Positions 6,871 through 13,803 of a DNA stretch of 13,803 bases are shown in pieces. Made by a program: the position numbers and the translations under genes. This stretch comes from an uncultured bacterium. GTDB lineage: Bacteria > Verrucomicrobiota > Lentisphaeria > Victivallales > Victivallaceae. Numbering within the stretch: position 1 is the stretch's first letter; the number at the start of each line of letters is the position of its first letter. The notes beneath the pieces are model-generated. The model saw nothing but the letters and a program-made list of their open reading frames with translations. It did no database searches and was not told the DNA's origin. The stretch lies in contig CASECL010000190.1 of assembly GCA_949286445.1 (NCBI GenBank), forward strand, positions 1-13,803, given 5' to 3'.

Positions 6871-8202
6871 TTATTTTCCTTTGTTTTTCCGAAGTTCAGC
6901 TTTGCCGCGCCGGATGTGCTGAACCAGCGGACGTTCCGCCGGGCAGACATAAGCGCAACTGCCGCATTCCATACAATCAGCAATGTGATTTTGAGCGGCG
7001 AGATCATACTTTCCACTCTCCACCGCGCTGGCGAGAATGGAGGGAATCAAATTCATGGGGCAGACTTTAACACACTTGCCACACCGCAGACACCCGGCGG
7101 AAGTATATTGGCAAATTCCTTTCAACGGGAAAAGCAGCACTCCTGAACTGTTTTTAGACAATGCCACCTCCGGAGAATGCAGCGCAAACCCCATCATCGG
7201 CCCGCCCAGTACGATTTTACCGGTTTTGCATTTTTCCCCGCCTGCCCACTCAATGAGTTTAGCAACCGGAGTACCGATCCTGACCAGGTAATTACCCGGA
7301 TGGGCAACCGCTTCACCGCTTACCGTAGTTATCCGCTCAATCAGGGGTTTTCCCTCGCAAACCGCATCAGCGATTGCCGCCGCACTGCCGGCATTCTGAA
7401 CCACGCAGCCGGTTTCCATGGGAAGTCCGCCAGCCGGAACTTTTCTGCCGGTCAAAGCATAAATCAGCTGTTTTTCCGCCCCCTGCGGATAACGGACTCT
7501 TAATTTAACCACCTTGATACCGTATTCAGCGGCCTTTTCATTCAGTTTGGCAATCGCGTCTTTCTTATTGCTCTCAACGCCGATAAGCATATTTTTCACG
7601 CCCAGTATCCGGCCGCAGATGGCGGTACCGATCAGAACCTTTTCCGGATTTTCCAGCATCAGACGGTGATCGGCGCAAAGATAAGGTTCACACTCGGCAC
7701 CATTGATAATCAATGTATCTATCTTCTTTTCCGGCGGCGGAGATAATTTAACATGCGACGGGAACGCCGCCCCGCCCATACCCACAATACCGCAGGCTCT
7801 CACCCGTTCCAGCAGAACTTTCGGATCAGCAGTGCGCCAGTCCAGCGCAGGAAGAAGTTCGCCCCATTCGTCTTTTCCGTCGGCAATGATCTCCAGAGCC
7901 GGGGTAAGCGTGCCGTTAGCTCCGGGAATATTTTTTACCGCGCCGATTTTGCCGCTGGTAGGAGCGTGCAGATTGGCGGAAACAAAACCGTCCGCCCCGG
8001 CAACAAGCTGTCCCTTTTTTACCTCATCACCGGTCTTCACGATCAATTTGGGCATTTTACCCACATTCTGGGAGAGATAAAGCACATATTTTTCCAGCAG
8101 CGGTGCCGGCTTGACCGCCTCGGAAGCAGCAAGATTTTTGCCGTCAAAACGGGGATGGATGCCGCCGGAAAATGAAAATACCTTGAATTTACCAAAACTC
8201 AT
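6871..8202 (-). CDS. rnfC: Rnf complex NADH/FMN and iron-sulfur subunit RnfC
   Basis: RnfC is the peripheral subunit that reacts with NAD(H), carrying FMN and two [4Fe-4S] clusters, and is related to the NuoF subunit of complex I. At 443 residues it is a standard-length form without the long Ala/Lys-rich C-terminal extension of enterobacterial RsxC. Seen: N-terminal FSGGIHP (11-17); a barrel-sandwich-like region around LHAPTSGKIGAV; the nucleotide/flavin-binding GMGGAAFP (141-148) and NGAECEPY (167-174); GNYLVRIGTP (303-312); and the cluster motifs C371-C374-C377-C381-P and C410-C413-C416-C420-P, both complete. It starts inside the rnfB stop (ATGA) with only a weak ribosome site, which suggests translational coupling. 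Three bases separate its TAA from the rnfD ATG. Confidence 0.97.
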   Translation of the reverse strand: MSFGKFKVFSFSGGIHPRFDGKNLAASEAVKPAPLLEKYVLYLSQNVGKMPKLIVKTGDEVKKGQLVAGADGFVSANLHAPTSGKIGAVKNIPGANGTLTPALEIIADGKDEWGELLPALDWRTADPKVLLERVRACGIVGMGGAAFPSHVKLSPPPEKKIDTLIINGAECEPYLCADHRLMLENPEKVLIGTAICGRILGVKNMLIGVESNKKDAIAKLNEKAAEYGIKVVKLRVRYPQGAEKQLIYALTGRKVPAGGLPMETGCVVQNAGSAAAIADAVCEGKPLIERITTVSGEAVAHPGNYLVRIGTPVAKLIEWAGGEKCKTGKIVLGGPMMGFALHSPEVALSKNSSGVLLFPLKGICQYTSAGCLRCGKCVKVCPMNLIPSILASAVESGKYDLAAQNHIADCMECGSCAYVCPAERPLVQHIRRGKAELRKNKGK

Positions 8203-9041
8203 TTTGTCACACCATCTCTTTCAGCGTATTCCTTTTCCAGATGCCCCTGACGGGTGCGCAGACAGCCGGAAGGACAATTTGATTTTTCCACCACATCGCT
8301 TCCCGGAAGTTCCGCCGCATTATAATCCACTGAGGCACAGAAACCATTAAATACAAATTTCCCCTCTGCCGCCTTGCCGCACTTACGGCAGCCGATACAG
8401 CCGCTGGCACAATAGGCTTTCTTCTCCACGCCCTTTGCCGGGGAAGAGCAGTAAACATTCACTTCTGCATTTGCCGGCACCAGTTTGATCAGATGCCGTG
8501 GGCAGACATCAACGCATTTGCCGCATCCGACACAAAGTTCACTGTGCACCACCGCCAGAGAGTTGACCATTTCAATCGCTCCGAAAGGACACGCCCGGGC
8601 ACAGCTGGAAAATCCCAGACACCCGTAGGCGCAGTTTTTCGGTCCACCCGCCACCAATGAAGCGGATACGCAGTCATTGACTCCATTGTAAAGCACCTTT
8701 TCCCGGGTGGAGGCGTCATCTCCGGAACAAAGCACCACTGCCACTTTGCTTTCCACTTCACCAGCTTCAATTCCCAACGCCCTGGCAATAGCGGAAACCG
8801 TTTCTCTTGACGAAACCGGGCAGCCGCCGGGAGGAAGTTCCCCTGCCACCACCGCTTTGGCAAAATCTGCGCAGCCGGCTTTCCCGCAACCGCCGCAGTT
8901 TGCATTGGGAAGCAGTTCGGTCACCAGTTCCACCCGCGCGTCAGACTCCACCCGGAAATACCGGGCAAATATTCCAATGACCGCTCCCAGCACCGCGCCG
9001 AAAACCGCCATCAGTATCACTGCTGTCAATACCATGCTCAT
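8199..9041 (-). CDS. rnfB: Rnf complex iron-sulfur subunit RnfB, last ferredoxin pair degenerate
   Basis: RnfB is the likely entry point for electrons from reduced ferredoxin. Seen in 280 residues: a membrane anchor (4-27); an Fe-S domain with C49, C52, C57 and C74 in the family spacing CxxCx4Cx16C; a first ferredoxin-like pair with C137, C141, C147, C151 and C170, C173, C176, C180, each ending in a CP motif; and then a second region with C211, C215, C218, C221, C235, C256 and C260. In related RnfB proteins this last region usually holds two further CxxCxxCxxxCP motifs. Here Ala225 stands where the fourth Cys of the first is expected, and most cysteines of the second are missing (only CPSGC near 256-260 remains). 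ATG is preceded by GGAG about 10 bases upstream. The TGA stop overlaps the rnfC ATG (ATGA). Confidence 0.95.
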   Translation of the reverse strand: MSMVLTAVILMAVFGAVLGAVIGIFARYFRVESDARVELVTELLPNANCGGCGKAGCADFAKAVVAGELPPGGCPVSSRETVSAIARALGIEAGEVESKVAVVLCSGDDASTREKVLYNGVNDCVSASLVAGGPKNCAYGCLGFSSCARACPFGAIEMVNSLAVVHSELCVGCGKCVDVCPRHLIKLVPANAEVNVYCSSPAKGVEKKAYCASGCIGCRKCGKAAEGKFVFNGFCASVDYNAAELPGSDVVEKSNCPSGCLRTRQGHLEKEYAERDGVTK

Positions 9042-9076
9042 ATTTTATCTACTCCATCCTTGTCCTGCCTGATTTT

Positions 9077-9667
9077 TCAGCAAAAACCGGCAAAACCGGA
9101 AAAAGCCATCGCCAGTATCCCGGCGGTTATCAATGCTATTGAAGTACCCTGCAGAAAACGCGGCACCTCCGACAACTCCAGCCGTTCCCGGAGCGAGGCA
9201 AACAGCAACAGTGCCAGCGCGAAACCAACCCCGGAGAAAAATCCGAACAAGGTGGAATCCAGCACCGAACGTTCCGCTTTGGCATTCAAGGTCGCCGCCC
9301 CCATCACCGCGCAGTTGGTGGTAATAAGCGGCAGATAAATTCCCAGAGCCTTGTAGAGCGCGGGACTTACTTTCTGCAAAATAATCTCCACCAGCTGCAC
9401 CAGTGCCGCAATCACCAGAATAAATACCAGAATTTGCAGAAAATCCAGCCGTATTTCTTTCCCCCCGATATTGAAGCGCAGCAGATAACGCTGCACCGCC
9501 GCCGTACAGCAGGATGCCAGAGTCATCACAAAAATCACCGCTCCTGACATTCCCATCGCGGTTCCCAGCCGCTTGGACACCCCCAGAAACGGGCAGATGC
9601 CGAGAAAACGGGACAGTACAAAGTTATAAACCAGCACTGACCCCACGGCAAGTTCCAGGTACTTCAT
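9077..9667 (-). CDS. rnfA: Rnf complex membrane subunit RnfA
   Basis: RnfA is one of two related integral membrane subunits (with RnfE) of the Rnf ferredoxin:NAD+ oxidoreductase. Its 196 residues are close to the usual ~193, with about six hydrophobic segments. The family signature NFVLSRFLGICPFLGVSKRL (positions 15-34) contains Cys25, and LPLITTNCAVMG contains Cys119. In Rnf/Nqr structures two such cysteines in RnfA, together with two from RnfE, hold an intramembrane [2Fe-2S] cluster. RnfE in this window shows the matching pair, including ALGIFIPLIVVNC against ALGIYLPLITTNC here. It is the first gene of the operon, begins about 60 bases after a good promoter, and has a Shine-Dalgarno AAAAGGAG. 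rnfB starts 35 bases after its end. Confidence 0.96.
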   Translation of the reverse strand: MKYLELAVGSVLVYNFVLSRFLGICPFLGVSKRLGTAMGMSGAVIFVMTLASCCTAAVQRYLLRFNIGGKEIRLDFLQILVFILVIAALVQLVEIILQKVSPALYKALGIYLPLITTNCAVMGAATLNAKAERSVLDSTLFGFFSGVGFALALLLFASLRERLELSEVPRFLQGTSIALITAGILAMAFSGFAGFC

Positions 9668-9833
9668 TTGTTTTTTTATCTCCTTTTCAAATTATAAATA
9701 AATATGATTTGCCTGTATTATATTTTCCCGATATATTATACCGGAATAAACGCAATTTTACAACCTTGGTACTTTATTATTACTTAAATTCCGCCCTTTC
9801 TCCCGCTCCCTGTCTTAAAGTATATTTAGAAAT
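9668..9833. other. Intergenic gap between TPR gene and rnfA
   Basis: This 166-base gap is A/T-rich near rnfA. Besides the promoter at 9735-9763 and the rnfA ribosome site it holds a G-rich purine stretch on the minus strand (9791-9810). I found no convincing Rho-independent terminator for the upstream TPR gene and no small ORF with a ribosome site, so read-through from hflX/TPR into rnf is possible. Confidence 0.6.
9735..9763 (-). promoter_or_regulatory. Probable sigma70-type promoter of the rnf operon
   Basis: On the minus strand, TTGTAA (plus positions 9758-9763) and TATAAT (9735-9740) are separated by exactly 17 bases. The -10 matches the consensus perfectly and the -35 matches at four of six positions. 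Transcription would begin near 9727-9729, giving a 5' leader of about 60 bases before the rnfA ATG at 9667. It is the only sizeable intergenic gap in the window. The rnfA start has a good Shine-Dalgarno (AAAAGGAG, 11-12 bases upstream). An imperfect palindrome overlaps the -10 box. Confidence 0.7.
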
Positions 9834-12665
9834 TTAATCCTGTTTCAGCAATTTTTCAAGTTCTTCCGCCGTTTTTTCCGGCACAGAAAGTTTTATTCTG
9901 GGGCACTGCTCTCTCAAAACGCCGAGCAGTACAGGCCAGTTTTTCACATCAGATGCGGAAATTTTTTCAGCCACTGCCCGGGCTGTGAATTCAGCACATT
10001 TTCCGTAATCGCCCAATCCTGCCCAGGCCAAAGCAGAGATAAGTGAACTTATTTTGTCAGACTTGACTTTTTTAAGTTCCTCCAATGCACCCTGATTCAT
10101 TTTGCCGGCCACCAGTGCGGCGGCCAAACGCTTTTTCCACTGGTCGGAGTCATCGTCTTCCGCGGTCAACTGCCGGTAATACCAGATTGAATTATCCACC
10201 GAAGCACTCTTTTCCGCTTCCATGGCGGCAGAAGAAAGAAATTCTATCATGGAACGCTTTTCATCAATCAATTTGCCGAATTTCTTCTCCAGTTCCGGAC
10301 TGGACAGACTCCCGGAAATTGCTTTGGCCCGGCGGTAATACTCGGCTCCGGCTTTTTCATCTGAAGTACATTGCGCCAGCAAAAGCAGTGTTTCGCCGCT
10401 GTCATTTTTCAATTTAAGCGAAGTTTGCAGCTCTTTTTCCGCCCCCTGCCGATCTCCTGAAAGCAGCAGAGCTTTGGCCCGGAGCTGGTGGTAACGGTAA
10501 TTATTGTCCAGTTTTTTCCCCATACCATCCAGCAGAGACAATGCGTTGCCGCCCTTTCCCAGACCGATTAAGGCGGCGGAAGATTCCAGAATACACTCCG
10601 GATTGTCCGGGGCTTTCAAGCGTGCAGCCTGCAGAAGACGGTCAGCCCCGGCGTAATCTTCACGGGATAAAAGAATTTTTCCCAGCCGGTAATTGGCACC
10701 GAAATCATCGGGAGTATTTTTCAATATTTCACGGTAATTCCAGATGGCAAGTTCAATATCGCCGTTTTTCAACGCCTTCTCCGCCGCGGCAAATAATCCG
10801 TCACGGCTGATGCCGGGCATGGCGGCACCGCTTCCGGAAATGCCGCTTCCAGGTAATGGAGCAAGTTTTCCGGAATCAGCAATTTTGCCGGCTGGAGAAA
10901 CGGCATTCTGCCCCGATCTTACAATTTCTGCCGCCGCTTTCATATTTTCCAGCTTTTTTTCTGCCTCCGCCAAAAGCTGTGACAATTTGTTTTTTCCATC
11001 TGACAGCAACTGGTTGCTTTTTTCCATTTCACGCAATTTTTTGCGCAATGCTTCAGTCTCTCCGGCGGACTTCTGGAAATCAGTCAGCTTCTTTTTCAAG
11101 TCAGCCAACTCTTTTTCCTGAGCTGCTTTGCCGGATAAAGTCTTCTGGAGAGCAGCAAAATCCGCCTGGAGTTTTTCCAGTTTTTCTCCGGCATCGGCAA
11201 GTTCAAGCAGTTTAATTTTCTGTTTTTTGTATTCCTCACTCTGGGCATCCAGCGCAGACTGGAGCTTGGTCAGATCATCCGAAGCTTTGGCTAAGTCCAT
11301 TTTAAGCCGGATATTGTCCCCGGTTAATTTCCTATTGTCCTTTGACAGCTGTTCATTTAAACGCTTATCGCCGATACCGATGGCCTCCAGACGTTTTTCC
11401 AGACTTGAAGCTTTGATCATCCAGGACTTAACCTCTCCGGAGAGTGTCTCATTAGCTTTCTTCAGCCTGGCGGCTTCCTTTTCCAACTGTCCGGCCGCTT
11501 TCAACTTTCCGGCGGCGGCCTCCTGCTGAAGCAAAAGCGACTCCGCCAGCTGTTTGCGGGTATTATCCAGTTTCTGCACCGTCAGCTTCAACTGATGATT
11601 TTCCAGATTGGTTTCACGAAGCTGTTTTTTCAAGGCCGCAATATCACGGTCTATTTGGGTTTTCTGTTTATTCAGCTCCAGGTTTTCCCGGCGCAGTTTC
11701 TCATTTTCCGCCAGCGGAGCCACCGAGGGATCTTTCAGCCGCTCGGAAATAATTTTGAAGTTATCCCGTTCTGCGGCAAGCTCCTTTTCCAAATCCCCGA
11801 TCTGCTGTTTCAACTTATTTATTTCCATCAGACCGGAGTTGGCAGTGTCAGTAAAATCTTTGCGGAATTTCCGCAAAGCCTCCAGCTCCTTTTCCCGTTC
11901 CGCATCATTTCCGGCGGCTTTCTTCAACTTTATCTCCGCCATATCCAGCTTTTCCGCCAGTTCTTTCAGCGAAGCGGCATCAGCCTGACGGCCTTTCTCC
12001 AGCTCTTCGGCACGGCGTTTAACCATCTCATAATTGATTTTAAGGTCAATCAGTTCTTTTTCGCCAATTCCGGCACCGGTTCCCGCAGCGGAACGTTTCT
12101 TGAGATCATTATAGCGCATATTCAGCTCGTCGTAACCGGCTTTCAAAAGACGGTATTCTTTCATCAGACTTTCCGTGGCAGCAGCTGATTTACTGCTGGA
12201 GGCAAGCTGTTTTTTTACCTCATCAAGCTCATAAAGTGCTTTAAAAAGTCGTTCCTTATACTCTTCCAATTCCGCATCTTTAGTGCCGGAACTGCGCACC
12301 GGAGCAGTTGCGGCAACACTTCTGGAAACCGTCTCAGCCGCCCTGCTTCCGGCCGGAAGCAACGCCTCAATCCGGCGGATCTCTGCATCACAGGATTCAA
12401 TTCTTGAATTAATAAGTTTTATATTCCAGTCCGGACGTGCATTCCGAACCGCGATGTAACACTCCTTTGCCGCCCGGAACGCCGCCAGGGCATCCACATA
12501 ATGTCCCCGGTCGCGCGCCTGTTCGCCGCGGTCAAAATTTTCATAACCGTTTTTCCAGTCGTTCAACGGTGATGAACCGGTGCTCTCCCCGCCGTAACAG
12601 GGCAGCAGCAAAAATAAAATGACTGCCGCTCCTCCGAAATACTTGAATACTCCACTACTTTTCAT
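9834..12665 (-). CDS. Exported long coiled-coil protein with C-terminal TPR domain, function unknown
   Basis: I cannot assign a named family. Seen in 943 residues: an N-terminal signal peptide (hydrophobic 11-22, likely cleavage near residue 24-26; the LLPC there is a poor lipobox because Pro precedes Cys); a short TPR-like helical segment (about 38-100: ENFDRGEQARDRGHYVDALAAF); a Lys/Glu/Leu-rich heptad-type coiled coil from about 130 to 585; a Gly/Ser/Pro linker (586-620); and a helical repeat domain (622-900) that begins with a clear TPR pair, AAEKALKNGDIELAIWNYRE (positions 626-645) and LGKILLSREDYAGADRLLQA (661-680). The order signal peptide, coiled coil, TPR recalls periplasmic CpoB/YbgF, but this coiled coil is many times longer and no tol-pal genes are present. 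A periplasmic scaffold or tether is the best guess. It is coupled to hflX by an ATGA overlap, without an obvious functional link. Confidence 0.8.
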   Translation of the reverse strand: MKSSGVFKYFGGAAVILFLLLPCYGGESTGSSPLNDWKNGYENFDRGEQARDRGHYVDALAAFRAAKECYIAVRNARPDWNIKLINSRIESCDAEIRRIEALLPAGSRAAETVSRSVAATAPVRSSGTKDAELEEYKERLFKALYELDEVKKQLASSSKSAAATESLMKEYRLLKAGYDELNMRYNDLKKRSAAGTGAGIGEKELIDLKINYEMVKRRAEELEKGRQADAASLKELAEKLDMAEIKLKKAAGNDAEREKELEALRKFRKDFTDTANSGLMEINKLKQQIGDLEKELAAERDNFKIISERLKDPSVAPLAENEKLRRENLELNKQKTQIDRDIAALKKQLRETNLENHQLKLTVQKLDNTRKQLAESLLLQQEAAAGKLKAAGQLEKEAARLKKANETLSGEVKSWMIKASSLEKRLEAIGIGDKRLNEQLSKDNRKLTGDNIRLKMDLAKASDDLTKLQSALDAQSEEYKKQKIKLLELADAGEKLEKLQADFAALQKTLSGKAAQEKELADLKKKLTDFQKSAGETEALRKKLREMEKSNQLLSDGKNKLSQLLAEAEKKLENMKAAAEIVRSGQNAVSPAGKIADSGKLAPLPGSGISGSGAAMPGISRDGLFAAAEKALKNGDIELAIWNYREILKNTPDDFGANYRLGKILLSREDYAGADRLLQAARLKAPDNPECILESSAALIGLGKGGNALSLLDGMGKKLDNNYRYHQLRAKALLLSGDRQGAEKELQTSLKLKNDSGETLLLLAQCTSDEKAGAEYYRRAKAISGSLSSPELEKKFGKLIDEKRSMIEFLSSAAMEAEKSASVDNSIWYYRQLTAEDDDSDQWKKRLAAALVAGKMNQGALEELKKVKSDKISSLISALAWAGLGDYGKCAEFTARAVAEKISASDVKNWPVLLGVLREQCPRIKLSVPEKTAEELEKLLKQD
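12662..12665 (-). promoter_or_regulatory. ATGA stop/start overlap coupling hflX to the downstream TPR gene
   Basis: The plus strand reads tcat, so the minus strand reads ATGA: ATG starts the 943-residue protein and TGA ends hflX. The 20 bases upstream on the minus strand contain no convincing Shine-Dalgarno (only a weak GAG in TTGAGAAC), unlike most other starts in the window. Initiation probably depends on ribosomes that have just terminated on hflX. The start itself is supported because it is followed directly by a good signal peptide. Confidence 0.6.
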
Positions 12666-13803
12666 ATTAAATAGTTCTCAATTTTATTTTTGAACTGTTC
12701 ATCAAGATTTATTTCCAAATGCAGATTGCCGTATTCGTCATATTCTTCACTCAATATTGACCCTTTTGACGCGGCAAATGACCGTAAGTCAAATCGTTCC
12801 GGGGGCAGAAGCACGCTGAAACGGCGGCGTCTTTTACCCGCCCGGCGTTTCAATTCCCGGCGCAGTTCATCCAGCCCCTCCCCGGTAGCCGCAGAACAGA
12901 ATATCGCCCCCGGAAATTGTGCCCGGCAGCGGGCGGAAACAAAAATTTCCCGGTCAGCAGGCAGTTTATCCGTCTTGTTGAACACAATCTGAATATCCTT
13001 TTCCTCTGCGCCCAGCTCTGTCAAAACCTCCATGGTAGTATTATAGTGTTCATCCAGCCGCGGGCTGGATACATCCAGCACTAAAAGCAGAAAATCAGCA
13101 AATAACGCCTCTTCCAGTGTTGACTTGAATGCCGCCACCAGCGTATGAGGCAGTTTCCGGACAAAACCAACCGTATCTGTAATCAGCAGTTCAGTCCCGT
13201 CATCAGAAAAATGCATTTTCCGGGTGGTCGGATCAAGCGTGGCAAAAAGTTTATCCTCCACCAGCACATCAGCTCCGCATAATGCTTTAAGCAGTGAAGA
13301 TTTACCCACATTGGTATATCCCACCAGCGCGGCCGAAGCCACGGTTGAACGTGCCCTGCTTTTCCGCGCAGTGGCTCGCTGTTTTTTTACCGCTTCCAGC
13401 TCTTTATTCAGCTGCTGAATTCTGCGCCGGAGCAATCGCCGGTCGGTTTCAATCTGGGTTTCCCCCTCCCCCCGCATACCGGTTATACCGCCTTTCTGCC
13501 GGGAAAGGTGAGTCCATGCCCGGGTCAAACGGGGCAGACTGTACTGCAAACGGGCCAGTTCCACCTGCAGAACCGCCTCCCGGGTGGATGCCCGGTTGGC
13601 AAAAATATCCAGTATTATCTCCTCCCGGTCAACTACACACAACCGGGTAAGCCGTTCCCAGTTGCGCTGCTGCGACGGAGATAAACTCACATCAAAGACC
13701 AGAGAGTCCGCTTCAATCTCCGCGGCCATGCGGGCGATTTCCTCCGCCTTGCCTGACCCCAGATAATACTGAGCCAGCGGCACACGCACCGGAATCAGCA
13801 CCC
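12662..13803 (-). CDS. hflX: HflX-type ribosome-associated GTPase (5' end cut by window edge)
   Basis: HflX is a translational GTPase of the Obg-HflX group that binds 50S/70S ribosomes and can split stalled ribosomes. 379 codons are visible from a GTG at the edge. In family members the motif corresponding to QYYLGSGKAEEI (residues 11-22 here) is preceded by roughly 50 or more residues, so the true start lies outside and this GTG is probably an internal Val. Seen in order: the N-terminal HflX domain; the family's Gly-rich segment GGITGMRGEGETQIETDRR (104-122); a basic helical linker; then the G domain with G1 GYTNVGKS (161-168), G2 region FATLDPTT (186-193), G3 DTVG (209-212), G4 NKTD (275-278) and G5 SAATG (303-307). 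A short C-terminal domain follows. All nucleotide-binding motifs are intact. The stop TGA shares an ATGA with the start of the next gene. Identity is secure; the physiological role in this host is inferred. Confidence 0.95.
   Translation of the reverse strand, partial: VLIPVRVPLAQYYLGSGKAEEIARMAAEIEADSLVFDVSLSPSQQRNWERLTRLCVVDREEIILDIFANRASTREAVLQVELARLQYSLPRLTRAWTHLSRQKGGITGMRGEGETQIETDRRLLRRRIQQLNKELEAVKKQRATARKSRARSTVASAALVGYTNVGKSSLLKALCGADVLVEDKLFATLDPTTRKMHFSDDGTELLITDTVGFVRKLPHTLVAAFKSTLEEALFADFLLLVLDVSSPRLDEHYNTTMEVLTELGAEEKDIQIVFNKTDKLPADREIFVSARCRAQFPGAIFCSAATGEGLDELRRELKRRAGKRRRRFSVLLPPERFDLRSFAASKGSILSEEYDEYGNLHLEINLDEQFKNKIENYLI

Noticed and set aside
9781..9833. Terminator after the TPR gene
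   Set aside because: ACTTTAA and TTTAAGT could pair weakly with one mismatch over a large loop, but the stem is A/T-only and lacks a U-run.
11595..12188. 197-codon plus-strand open frame rich in Phe, Leu and Gln
   Set aside because: It is the reverse complement of the Lys/Glu-rich coiled-coil coding region, which naturally yields Phe/Leu-rich antisense frames.
12590..12606. Lipobox-like LLPC in the TPR protein signal peptide
   Set aside because: Pro directly before Cys is not tolerated in normal lipoboxes, so a lipoprotein call is not supported; an ordinary signal peptide is more likely.
13799..13801. GTG at the window edge as the hflX start
   Set aside because: The family's N-terminal domain should extend further upstream, and no ribosome site can be seen because the sequence stops; it is most likely an internal Val codon.
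1..13803. Frequent TTCCGG/CCGGAA hexamers across the window
   Set aside because: They occur inside genes of all kinds and fit codon choice such as CCG GAA and TCC GGA; no regular spacing or longer conserved unit is seen, so I do not call a repeat family.

Overview
All nine protein genes in this 13.8 kb window lie on the minus strand, so transcription runs from high to low coordinates. Spacing is very tight and there are several ATGA or short stop/start overlaps. No stretch over 300 bases lacks a gene; the longest gap is 166 bases (9668-9833). I see no tRNA, rRNA, CRISPR array, insertion sequence or phage gene. The mid-range base composition, signal peptides of the type MKK plus a hydrophobic core, a complete Rnf complex, HtrA/PDZ proteins and large coiled-coil/TPR envelope proteins point to a Gram-negative bacterium that is probably at least partly anaerobic. 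The style of the envelope proteins reminds me of Lentisphaerota or other PVC-group bacteria, but this is an impression and was not tested by any search.

Layout in the direction of transcription. (1) 13803-12662: HflX ribosome-associated GTPase, with its 5' end cut by the window edge. (2) 12665-9834: a 943-residue exported protein with a very long coiled coil and a C-terminal TPR domain, coupled to hflX by an ATGA overlap and without a visible Shine-Dalgarno. (3) A 166-base gap carrying a good sigma70-type promoter (TTGTAA, 17 bases, TATAAT). (4) 9667-4347: a complete Rnf operon in the order rnfA-B-C-D-G-E, encoding the membrane complex that couples ferredoxin:NAD+ electron transfer to Na+ or H+ movement. 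(5) Only 26 bases later, 4320-63: a three-gene envelope module made of an intact HtrA-type serine protease with two PDZ domains, a larger secreted protein that looks like a catalytically dead HtrA relative with two PDZ domains, and a small secreted helical protein of unknown function. A stem-loop at 22-50 just after the last gene may end the unit.

The genes from 9667 to 63 could form one long transcript. The most interesting part is the protease/pseudoprotease/helical-protein trio behind rnf: the 719-residue protein keeps what I read as two tandem trypsin-like folds in which the His/Asp positions (and Ser in the first) are replaced, next to an HtrA whose triad is intact. Second-tier observations are a degenerate last ferredoxin pair in RnfB, a CxxCxxC tail on RnfE, unusual flavinylation motifs in RnfD and RnfG, and an imperfect palindrome over the rnf -10 box.
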